A stretch of 5,107 nucleotides of DNA. Source: an uncultured Clostridium sp. GTDB taxonomy: Bacteria; Bacillota; Clostridia; TANB77; CAG-508. Numbering within the stretch: position 1 is the stretch's first letter; each line of letters begins with the position of its first letter. The notes beneath the pieces were generated by a model. It was given only the letters and a program-made list of their open reading frames with translations, did not search any database and was not told the origin of the DNA. The DNA lies in assembly GCA_946498265.1 (NCBI GenBank), contig CAMMNR010000136.1, forward strand, positions 1 to 5,107, given 5' to 3'. Positions 1 to 5,026 of the stretch are shown one piece after another. Position numbers and translations under genes: made by a program.

Positions 1-80
1 GTAATATCATTTATAGTACCATCTTCAAACTTCTCATAATAATGATTATCTGAAGAAATATAGTAATTTTAATCAAATTA

Positions 81-89
81 TGATATACT
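81..89 (+). promoter_or_regulatory. Extended -10 promoter element for the HEPN-like gene
   Basis: TGA followed by TATACT (84-89) makes a TG-N extended -10 box, 21 bases before the start codon at 111. The expected -35 position (about 61-66, TAGTAA) is poor, so the extended -10 would have to compensate. The box sits inside a small inverted repeat, TCAAA (73-77) and TTTGA (90-94), which might be a weak operator or chance. The leader would be very short, with GGAGGAA at 100-106. Confidence 0.45.
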
Positions 90-110
90 TTTGAAGAATG
101 GAGGAATAAA

Positions 111-869
111 ATGTCAAATTTAAATGCAACAGATATATTAGTAATACAAAAGATAATAGAGAAAAAGACTAAAGATAAGGGAGTAGTATGGGATTTTACC
201 AATGCTACATTTAAAGAATTTGTGGAATCATATACAGGATTAAATATATATAATGATAAATATGAAGCAGAAGATGGTGGATCAAAAATTAAAAGATTAA
301 AAATGTTTTTAAATATAGAGGAAGATTCATATGTAATAATGCTGCTAGAAGGAATTAAAGAATATGGGAAAAAAAGAAAATATCTTTGCAAAAGCAATAT
401 TGATGAAATTGAAAAGTATATAAAAAGATTAAAAAAATTAGAAAAGAGTATAACATTTGATAAAGAAATATTTAAAAGTCAAAAAAGAGTAGATTTATTA
501 ATAAATGACATTAACGAAAAAATTGTTAAGAAGCAATTTGAATTAGCAATAGATAGATTACACACTTTTTTTAAAGGATATATTGAAGTGTTATGCGAAC
601 AAATAAAAATAGATATAAAAGACAAATCGTTAGATGCATTATATGGAGAATTATTAAAATATATACATGACAATGAAATATTTGAAGAGGGAATTACAAA
701 AGATATATTATCATCTTCAAAGAAAATAATGAAAAGTTTCGATTATTCTAGAAACAATAAATCATTTGCGCATACAAACAATATAATGAAGCAAAATGAA
801 GCAGAATTTTTATGCATGTATATAATCGATTTATATAAATTTTTGTATAAGATAAACCTAATTAAATAA
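111..869 (+). CDS. Abortive-infection-like protein with C-terminal HEPN-type RNase motif
   Basis: This 252-residue cytosolic protein starts at ATG 111 behind GGAGGAA, six bases upstream, and has no signal peptide or membrane segment. The C-terminal third resembles the Abi_C / HEPN-like domain of abortive-infection proteins. A helix near residues 145-165 (ends around FKGYIEVLCEQ) is followed by a LYGELLKYI helix. Then comes R214-N215-x5-H221, the R-x4-6-H signature with the usual polar residue after Arg, and a helix beginning NEAEF. HEPN domains with this motif are generally metal-independent RNases. The N-terminal part (roughly 25-85) has a GSKIKRLKMFL segment and resembles N-terminal domains found with Abi_C, here perhaps a sensor. 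The middle (85-140) is Lys/Glu-rich and probably helical. It is the first gene of a probable operon with the nuclease-like gene 42 bases downstream. Inference: a toxin or effector that cuts RNA on infection. The exact family is not certain, and no antitoxin is evident beside it. Confidence 0.72.
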   Translation: MSNLNATDILVIQKIIEKKTKDKGVVWDFTNATFKEFVESYTGLNIYNDKYEAEDGGSKIKRLKMFLNIEEDSYVIMLLEGIKEYGKKRKYLCKSNIDEIEKYIKRLKKLEKSITFDKEIFKSQKRVDLLINDINEKIVKKQFELAIDRLHTFFKGYIEVLCEQIKIDIKDKSLDALYGELLKYIHDNEIFEEGITKDILSSSKKIMKSFDYSRNNKSFAHTNNIMKQNEAEFLCMYIIDLYKFLYKINLIK

Positions 870-896
870 TTGAAAAATAAAATCAGGTTATATAAA

Positions 897-901
897 AGGA
901 G
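897..901 (+). promoter_or_regulatory. RBS that fixes a TTG start
   Basis: AGGAG lies ten bases before TTG at 912. There is no in-frame ATG close by, so the site supports the non-ATG start of the nuclease-like gene. The intergenic segment 870-911 shows no convincing promoter, which favours co-transcription with the gene upstream. Confidence 0.6.
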
Positions 902-911
902 ATAGAATCAA

Positions 912-1406
912 TTGAGCGAAAAAATAAATGAGCAATTTGTTGTAAATAAAATTATAGAATTTATGATAAATAAAGAAAAAGGTAATTGGCATGAAGAAAA
1001 AGTAGAAAAAAGTGAACTTCATAAGCATGGAGTTGATATTAAACTAGTTGGTGGTAAAAGAAATAGTGAATATTTTTATATTGAATGTAAAGGTAAATCT
1101 TATGCAAAATCTGCTAAATCAATTAATAGAGAAGGGTGGCTTAATGCATTAGGGCAAATAATAACAAGAATGGATGTAAAAAGATATTCAATTTCTAAAG
1201 AGGATGGTAGAATATCTGGAATAAACCATGCATATAAATATGGTTTAGGATTGTATTGGGAATCAGCTCAAGTCGCTTTAAGGAGGATACCAAAAGAAGT
1301 AGCAGAAGTTTTATGCTTACATATATTTTCTGTCAATGATAAGGGAGAAGTTAAGTATTTCACTCCAAGCAAATTTGGAAAAGTATATTCTAAAGAAGAT
1401 TTATAG
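912..1406 (+). CDS. PD-(D/E)XK restriction-endonuclease-like protein
   Basis: A 164-residue soluble protein starting at TTG. Its core has the order of a PD-(D/E)XK nuclease fold. A helix near the N-terminus carries E16. D42 lies in HGVDIKL at the start of a strand. A hairpin with GGKR leads to E58-x-K60 in FYIECKGKS, the catalytic ExK half-motif. A following helix has GWLNALGQIITRM, with a Gln typical of motif IV in many members of this superfamily. The remainder is basic and aromatic and may bind nucleic acid. The fold is seen in Holliday-junction resolvases, Mrr-type and many restriction enzymes. The sequence does not show which substrate applies here, and no methyltransferase or specificity subunit lies nearby, so a classical restriction system is unlikely. 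It sits 42 bases after the HEPN-like gene and 16 bases before the phosphoesterase, so the three probably act together. Confident of the fold class, not of the role. Confidence 0.7.
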   Translation: MSEKINEQFVVNKIIEFMINKEKGNWHEEKVEKSELHKHGVDIKLVGGKRNSEYFYIECKGKSYAKSAKSINREGWLNALGQIITRMDVKRYSISKEDGRISGINHAYKYGLGLYWESAQVALRRIPKEVAEVLCLHIFSVNDKGEVKYFTPSKFGKVYSKEDL

Positions 1407-1422
1407 GGAGAAGGTGAAAATC

Positions 1423-2180
1423 ATGATTTATATTACAGGAGATACTCATTCTGATTTTTTAAGATTTGAAATAGATAAATTCCCAATCCAAACGGATATG
1501 ACTAAAAATGATTATGTTATTATATGTGGTGATTTTGGAGGATTATGGACATTTGAAGAAGAAAGTAATAGAGAAAAATATTGGCTTAACTGGTTAAATG
1601 AAAGAAACTTTACAACTTTATTTGTAGATGGAAATCATGAAAATTTTACAAGACTATATAATTATCCAATAGAAGAATGGCATGGTGGAAAAGTGCATAA
1701 AATAAGAGACTCTGTTATTCATTTAATGCGTGGTGAAATATATGATATAGATGATAAGAAATTTTTTACATTTGGTGGTGCAAGATCACATGACATAAGA
1801 GATGGAATATTAAATCTTGACGAAGAGGAAAAATATATGAATATCGTAAAAGAGGAGCATACTTTAGAATAAGAGATTTTTCATGGTGGGATTTAGAATT
1901 ACCAACTGAAGAAGAAATGCAAAACGGAATAAAAAATCTAGAAAAAGTGAATTATAAAGTAGACTATATTATTTCACATTGTTGCCCAACTAGTATTCAA
2001 ACATTACTAAATCCATCTTATAAAAAAGATATTTTAACAGATTATTTACAAAAAATATATGAAAAGTCTAAATTCAAAAAATGGTATTTTGGACATTATC
2101 ATGATAATAAACAAGTGAATTCTGAGTTTGTTTTGCTGTATGAAGATATTATTCCATTAGAAATTGAAAGTATATTTTAA
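1423..2180 (+). pseudogene. Calcineurin-like metallophosphoesterase, frameshifted
   Basis: The start is ATG 1423 behind GGGAGAAGG; an ATG at 1336 lies inside the previous gene and is rejected. The first part, to a TAA at 1870-1872, has D7-T-H9, GDFGG around D37, and G70-N-H-E73. The rest continues in the -1 frame with RGAYFRIRDFSWW, SHCCP (His codon 1977) and FGHYH (His codons 2094 and 2100). Together these are the full set of metal-ligand motifs of the dinuclear-metal calcineurin-like phosphoesterases. The break lies between 1821 and about 1848. Restoring one A to the A5 run at 1829-1833 gives a continuous frame of about 252 residues, normal for short bacterial members. Such enzymes hydrolyse phosphate esters or diesters; the substrate is unknown here. 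It closes the three-gene block and is followed by a terminator. It may be a pseudogene, a phase-off allele or a sequencing error. No canonical slippery heptamer is present in frame. Confidence 0.85.
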
Positions 2181-2186
2181 TAATAG

Positions 2187-2212
2187 AAAATACACAAAAA
2201 GGTGTATTTTTT
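2187..2212 (+). terminator. Rho-independent terminator after the phosphoesterase
   Basis: AAAATACAC (2187-2195) and GTGTATTTT (2202-2210) form a perfect 9-bp stem with a 6-base loop. The downstream arm merges into a run of six Ts (2207-2212). It begins six bases after the phosphoesterase stop and separates the left block from the ATPase operon. Confidence 0.75.
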
Positions 2213-2242
2213 AAATTTTAGAGCATAATATATATAAATTAA

Positions 2243-2275
2243 TATTTTTTATGCAAAAATATTGCATAAAAAATA
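2243..2275. repeat. Perfect 14-bp inverted repeat, candidate operator
   Basis: TATTTTTTATGCAA (2243-2256) and TTGCATAAAAAATA (2262-2275) are exact reverse complements separated by AAATA. The right arm contains the -35 hexamer TTGCAT of the promoter before the ATPase gene, so a dimeric repressor bound here would block RNA polymerase. It is unlikely to be a terminator because the stem is nearly all A/T and the upstream gene already has one. No helix-turn-helix gene is visible in the window, so the regulator would be encoded elsewhere or be one of the operon products. Confidence 0.65.
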
Positions 2276-2290
2276 AAAAAGTGCTATAAT
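2262..2290 (+). promoter_or_regulatory. Sigma-A promoter of the ATPase-RloB operon
   Basis: TTGCAT (2262-2267), a 17-bp spacer and TATAAT (2285-2290) preceded by TG-C form a consensus extended -10 promoter. Transcription should start near 2297, giving a leader of about 20 bases that contains only the AAAGGAGG site at 2301-2308. The -35 box lies within the inverted repeat, indicating regulated expression. Confidence 0.7.
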
Positions 2291-2316
2291 ATATTAACGA
2301 AAAGGAGGAATTTGTT

Positions 2317-3576
2317 ATGATAACAAGTTTTAAATTTGATAATTGTTTTGCATTTAATAAGCCGGTTGAAATGACTTTAAAGGCTGATATGAGAACAAAA
2401 AAGTTTTCTTCAAATGTAATTAATTTAAATGAAAAATTAAACATATTAAAGTCAATTGCAATATATGGACCTAACAATACAGGAAAGACTAGTTTTATAA
2501 AATGCATAAGTGTATTAAAAAGAACTTTAGAAAATAAGCCAATTAATCTATCTGCAAATATATTTACAGGTAATACGATTTCTACAGAAGCAGTATCTTT
2601 TATATATAACGAAAAAGAATATAATTACGAGTATAAGTTTGATTGTAGTAATCGTTCTTATGTATATGAAAAAATGATTGAAATAATAAGAGATAAGCAC
2701 AACAATGAAACTGAAAAGATAATATTTATAAAAGATACATTAAATGAGAAATATGAATGTCCAGAAGATCAAAAACTACAAGATGTTTTAAATATTGCTT
2801 CAACAAACAATATTTTAATATATACAGTTCAAATTGAAAAATTTGCTATTTTAAGAGTAATTAAAGAAATATTAACAGATGTTGCTAAAAATATTGAGAT
2901 AGTTGATATGAATAATATTCCTAACGGAAAAACAATAGAAATGTTAAAAAACAAAGATGAAGAAACCAAAAAAATTGTTGATTTTATAAAAAGTGCAGAT
3001 ATATATTTAGACGATTATAGATATGATGAAAAAATGCAATTAAAGATTGATAACAAAGAGGCAGAAGAAAAGATTTTAAAGAATCAAGATATAATTGATC
3101 AGATGAGAATGGTTTCTGTATATAAAGGAAGACCTGTTCCAAGTATTATTTTTGATTCATTAGGAACAAGAAAAATTGCTGCTTTAGCTAGTTATGTTAT
3201 AACATCAATTGAAAAAGGCAAAACACTAATAATTGATGAGTTAGATAGTAGTTTACATTTTAAAATTACTAGAGCGATAATTAGTATGTTTAATAACGAA
3301 TTAAATAAAAATGCTCAATTAATAGCAACACTGCATGATATCAGTTTATTAGATTGTAAAAAAATGTTTAGAAAAGAGCAAATATGGTTCACAGATAAAA
3401 ATGAAGAACAAACCGAATTGTATTCATTAAAAGATTTTAGTTATGAACAAAGTGGTATAAGAAGTGATACAACAGATATACAAGATAGATATAGCAAAGG
3501 TGCTTTTGGAGCAATACCTGATCCTGATTTAATATCTACTTTATTGGAGGTGGATGTGGATGCAGAGACCGATTAA
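2317..3576 (+). CDS. OLD/ABC-type AAA ATPase (AAA_15-like), partner of RloB-like protein
   Basis: This 419-residue cytosolic ATPase starts at ATG 2317, eight bases after AAAGGAGG. It opens with the strand pattern FKFDNCFAFNKPVEMTLKA, typical of AAA_15/AAA_21 proteins that resemble SMC/ABC heads. Walker A is GPNNTGKTS at 51-59. The DSLGTRK segment (280-286) corresponds to the ABC-type signature region. Walker B is TLIIDELDSSLH with D307-E308, and the switch histidine H340 lies in ATLHD. A GAFGAIP motif at 395-401 resembles the tail motif of this ATPase group. The middle (about 120-270) is variable and charged, probably the helical insertion that mediates dimerisation or target sensing. The gene overlaps the RloB-like gene by 17 bases. 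ATPases of this group paired with a TOPRIM protein work in phage defence (RloA, AbiL, PARIS AriA). Inference: it senses infection and controls the TOPRIM partner. Which named system it belongs to is not settled by sequence reading alone. Confidence 0.85.
   Translation: MITSFKFDNCFAFNKPVEMTLKADMRTKKFSSNVINLNEKLNILKSIAIYGPNNTGKTSFIKCISVLKRTLENKPINLSANIFTGNTISTEAVSFIYNEKEYNYEYKFDCSNRSYVYEKMIEIIRDKHNNETEKIIFIKDTLNEKYECPEDQKLQDVLNIASTNNILIYTVQIEKFAILRVIKEILTDVAKNIEIVDMNNIPNGKTIEMLKNKDEETKKIVDFIKSADIYLDDYRYDEKMQLKIDNKEAEEKILKNQDIIDQMRMVSVYKGRPVPSIIFDSLGTRKIAALASYVITSIEKGKTLIIDELDSSLHFKITRAIISMFNNELNKNAQLIATLHDISLLDCKKMFRKEQIWFTDKNEEQTELYSLKDFSYEQSGIRSDTTDIQDRYSKGAFGAIPDPDLISTLLEVDVDAETD
3546..3550 (+). 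promoter_or_regulatory. RBS inside the ATPase gene that selects the RloB-like start
   Basis: GGAGG lies only three bases before ATG 3554 but nine bases before the in-frame ATG 3560. The normal spacing favours 3560. Because the site is inside the ATPase coding region and the genes overlap by 17 bases, translation is probably coupled and the two proteins made in a set ratio. Confidence 0.65.
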
Positions 3577-4174
3577 AGGTAGAAGGATATGTATTATCTG
3601 TGAAGGTGATGAAGAAAGAGATTATATAAATACATTATTAAATAAAAAAGTTTTTTCTGACAAATATAGTTTTGCAGAACCAATTAATGCAAAATCAATA
3701 AACAATATATATAATAGGTATACAGATAAATATCAATCTAATTCATATGATTTAGTTTTAGTATTTTGTGATACAGACAAGGGACCCTCTGAAAAGTATA
3801 AGGAAATAAAGCAAAAGATAAATGATTTTCATGGAGTGGATATAGCAGATGATATTATAATATTTGGTAATCCATGTACAATGCAAATTATACTTTCGCA
3901 TTTTGCAGAGATAAAATTGACTAGTCAAAGTAAACATGTGAATGCAAAATATATTGAGGAGTTGACAGGGATAAAAGGATATAATGCAACAGATACACAA
4001 AGAAAAGATTTATTTAGTAAAATAAAAAGAAATAATTATGAAGTTATGAAAGAAAATATAAAGAAATTATCTACAAATGATGAAGATATATCTAGTACAA
4101 ATTTTTTGAAGTTTATAGAAAATTTCGAGAATGATGATGACAGATGGATAGATGAAATAAATAGTAAATTATAA
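3560..4174 (+). CDS. RloB-like TOPRIM-domain protein
   Basis: A 204-residue protein, counted from ATG 3560. A basic N-terminus leads into RICIICEGDEERDYI, matching the EG-x-x-E-x-x-Y motif of RloB-like proteins with the TOPRIM glutamate at E15. The second TOPRIM motif is D71-T-D73 in VLVFCDTDKGP. A later NPC-x7-HF element (104-115) matches the position of the conserved NPCFExWxxxHF block of RloB, but the usual Phe-Glu is Thr-Met here. The C-terminal 90 residues are charged and helical. TOPRIM domains coordinate Mg2+ for DNA or RNA cleavage, so this is the likely effector of the ATPase-TOPRIM pair. Relatives are RloB, AbiLii of lactococcal AbiL and, more distantly, AriB of PARIS. Whether it cuts DNA, RNA or tRNA cannot be read from the sequence. 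It is short compared with many RloB proteins but appears complete. Confidence 0.8.
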   Translation: MQRPIKGRRICIICEGDEERDYINTLLNKKVFSDKYSFAEPINAKSINNIYNRYTDKYQSNSYDLVLVFCDTDKGPSEKYKEIKQKINDFHGVDIADDIIIFGNPCTMQIILSHFAEIKLTSQSKHVNAKYIEELTGIKGYNATDTQRKDLFSKIKRNNYEVMKENIKKLSTNDEDISSTNFLKFIENFENDDDRWIDEINSKL

Positions 4175-4198
4175 TTGTATGTAAAACTATATAAGAAG

Positions 4199-4228
4199 AA
4201 AAATCGCCCAATGCCTAGCAATGAACGA
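4199..4228 (-). terminator. Minus-strand intrinsic terminator
   Basis: Read on the minus strand, TCGTTCATTGC and GCATTGGGCGA form an 11-position stem around the triloop TAG, followed by TTTTTC. One U-U mismatch interrupts it. Two pairs are U-G, which would be A-C mismatches on the plus strand, so the structure is good only for minus-strand RNA. The plus-strand side also lacks an adjacent T run. No minus-strand gene precedes it within 500 bases except one that has its own possible terminator. Confidence 0.6.
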
Positions 4229-4254
4229 ATAAAAGATTTTGCGAACCTTTTGAT
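4199..4254 (-). ncRNA. Candidate minus-strand small RNA, about 56 nt
   Basis: An extended -10 promoter on the minus strand (4261-4290) predicts a start near 4254, and a terminator hairpin plus U5 ends transcription near 4199. The RNA would have an A/U-rich 5' half with a possible AAAAG/CUUUU mini-stem (4247-4251 with 4231-4235), a GGUUCGC loop segment, and the terminator. It contains no reading frame with a ribosome binding site and matches no RNA family I recognise. It lies antisense to the 3' untranslated region of the RloB-like mRNA. Its existence is inferred from the signals only. Confidence 0.4.
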
Positions 4255-4260
4255 TGTTTA

Positions 4261-4290
4261 ATTATAGCATATTTCTTCTTAAAATTACAA
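4261..4290 (-). promoter_or_regulatory. Extended -10 promoter on the minus strand
   Basis: The reverse complement of 4261-4269 is TGCTATAAT, a perfect extended -10, and TTGTAA (reverse complement of 4285-4290) lies 18 bases upstream as a four-of-six -35 box. It points into the gap between the RloB-like gene and the 80-residue gene, toward the minus-strand terminator at 4199-4228. Confidence 0.5.
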
Positions 4291-4325
4291 GGGGCAGAAA
4301 GGATATTTCTTGTAATTTAGTTTTT
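4282..4325 (+). terminator. Hairpin with T run, likely terminator of the ATPase-RloB operon
   Basis: AAATTACAAG (4282-4291) and CTTGTAATTT (4309-4318) form a perfect 10-bp stem with a 17-base purine-rich loop, followed by AG and TTTTT (4321-4325). The T run is on the plus strand only. The loop is long and the stem AT-rich, so alternatives are a leader element of the next gene or a two-half-site operator. Its left arm overlaps the -35 box of the minus-strand promoter. Confidence 0.45.
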
Positions 4326-4341
4326 ATATAAAATAAAAAAT

Positions 4342-4346
4342 GGAGG
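4342..4346 (+). promoter_or_regulatory. RBS that sets the start of the 80-residue gene
   Basis: GGAGG overlaps the upstream in-frame ATG at 4340 and lies eight bases before ATG 4355, so initiation belongs at 4355 and the longer five-codon extension is not translated. Confidence 0.7.
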
Positions 4347-4354
4347 AAATAAAA

Positions 4355-4597
4355 ATGGAAAATAAAATAGCTAAAAATAGGATATCACCTAAAAATGAAA
4401 ACGATTACATAGTAGCGTATTTAAAAGAAAATCCTGCAGCAAAGAAACAAGATGGAATGGATATATCTGCAGTAATAACTAAAGATGGAATTAGAGGACA
4501 TGGATTATTATCTGAAGAGATAAATAGGGGTCATGACAAAAATTATCATAGAGTTAAAAATTTTATTCCAGATAGTGAATTAAAAAAGAAATTTTAA
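4355..4597 (+). CDS. Small hypothetical protein, 80 aa
   Basis: I do not recognise this protein. It has a strong ribosome binding site, its own strong terminator and normal composition for the window, so it is probably real. It is soluble, with no membrane segment or Cys. The N-terminus is basic and polar (NKIAKNRISPKNEND). A middle segment, ISAVITKDGIRGHG, could form a beta hairpin. The second half carries three His (GHG, GHDKNYH) and ends in a Lys-rich tail. No good promoter is seen directly upstream: TATAAA near 4327 has no -35 at suitable spacing. It may therefore be read from the ATPase-RloB operon through the hairpin at 4282-4325, or from an unseen start. Its position next to an anti-phage pair and a candidate small RNA makes an accessory or antitoxin-like role possible, but nothing in the sequence proves one. 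Confidence 0.65.
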   Translation: MENKIAKNRISPKNENDYIVAYLKENPAAKKQDGMDISAVITKDGIRGHGLLSEEINRGHDKNYHRVKNFIPDSELKKKF

Positions 4598-4603
4598 TAA
4601 AAG

Positions 4604-4628
4604 AAAGGCGAGAATTGACTCGCCTTTT
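4604..4628 (+). terminator. Strong Rho-independent terminator
   Basis: AAAGGCGAG (4604-4612) and CTCGCCTTT (4619-4627) form a perfect 9-bp stem with five G-C pairs and loop AATTGA, followed by TTTT-A-TTGTATTT. It begins seven bases after the 80-residue gene. On the minus strand the far side is CTTTCTTTTATT, so it may also stop transcription from the opposing gene. Confidence 0.9.
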
Positions 4629-4687
4629 ATTGTATTTATTATTTAAAATGCTTTTCTCACAAATTTGAAAAAAGTATATAAAAATCC

Positions 4688-4717
4688 AAAGTTTTTTTAA
4701 AATTTTGAAAAAACTTT
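4688..4717. terminator. AT-rich hairpin between convergent genes, weak terminator
   Basis: AAAGTTTTTT (4688-4697) and AAAAAACTTT (4708-4717) form a perfect 10-bp stem around TAAAATTTTG. It begins 16 bases past the stop of the minus-strand gene, and minus-strand transcripts would continue into GGATTTTTATATAC. The stem has a single G-C pair, so efficiency is doubtful. Confidence 0.35.
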
Positions 4718-4732
4718 TGAAAATATATTTAA

Positions 4733-5026
4733 TTAAGTATCAAAACTACCACCAATCAACTGCACTCCATCAACAAAACCATTCCTATAATACTTCTCAT
4801 TCCAATAGCAAATATAATCAAAAAAATTATTATCAAGCTGTTTTAATTGCTTCTCAACATACTTTTTATTCTGTTCAGGAACATTCTTCAAAATTCTCTC
4901 AGAAATCTCATCAAAATAAACAAAATGCTTTCTATCCTCATCACAAGTCAAAGAACACAAATCTTCTTCTCTAAATTCTAACCAATCTTTCAAAATATCA
5001 TCATTAACTTCTCTTAAATTATTCAT
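4733..5026 (-). CDS. Small hypothetical protein, 97 aa
   Basis: I cannot assign this protein. It starts at ATG (5024-5026 on the complement) nine bases after GGAGG (complement of 5036-5040), a convincing start. The product is soluble, acidic in its first half and mostly helical by eye. An N-terminal stretch has LKDWLEFREEDLCSLTCDED, with two Cys four apart (C24, C28). A charged helix follows (about 40-68, ISERILKNVPEQNKKYVEKQL). The C-terminus has paired aromatics and YYRNGFVDGVQL, a tail style seen in small helical proteins of Firmicutes prophages and mobile elements. The Cys are too few for a convincing zinc site. It is transcribed convergently with the 80-residue gene. No convincing promoter lies between the start and the window edge, so it may be read from a promoter beyond 5107. 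Confidence 0.7.
   Translation of the reverse strand: MNNLREVNDDILKDWLEFREEDLCSLTCDEDRKHFVYFDEISERILKNVPEQNKKYVEKQLKQLDNNFFDYICYWNEKYYRNGFVDGVQLIGGSFDT

Noticed and set aside
11..397. Minus-strand reading frame opposite the HEPN-like gene
   Set aside because: Hydrophobic, Ile/Phe/Ser-rich translation typical of antisense to an AT-rich gene, and no ribosome binding site. Other opposing frames at 479-673, 2211-2507, 3758-4000 and 4036-4221 were rejected for the same reason.
870..911. Separate promoter for the nuclease-like gene (TTGAAA at 870-875 with TATAAA at 891-896)
   Set aside because: The spacer is only 15 bases and there is no extended -10, so co-transcription with the upstream gene is more likely.
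1336..1422. Upstream ATG extension of the phosphoesterase
   Set aside because: It lies within the 3' end of the nuclease-like gene in another frame, has no ribosome binding site, and the family motif GDTH normally sits a few residues from the start, as with ATG 1423.
1829..1857. Programmed -1 frameshifting to join the two halves of the phosphoesterase
   Set aside because: No in-frame X-XXY-YYZ heptamer is present: GAG-GAA-AAA-TAT and GTA-AAA-GAG do not fit, and I see no strong downstream stem or pseudoknot. A single-base indel is simpler.
4204..4228. Plus-strand terminator for the ATPase-RloB operon
   Set aside because: On the plus strand two pairs become C-A mismatches, and the downstream side is AATAAAAG rather than a T run, so the hairpin fits the minus strand instead.
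4705..4974. Plus-strand reading frame rich in His, Gln and Ser
   Set aside because: It is the antisense shadow of the minus-strand 97-residue gene, has no ribosome binding site and has biased low-complexity composition.
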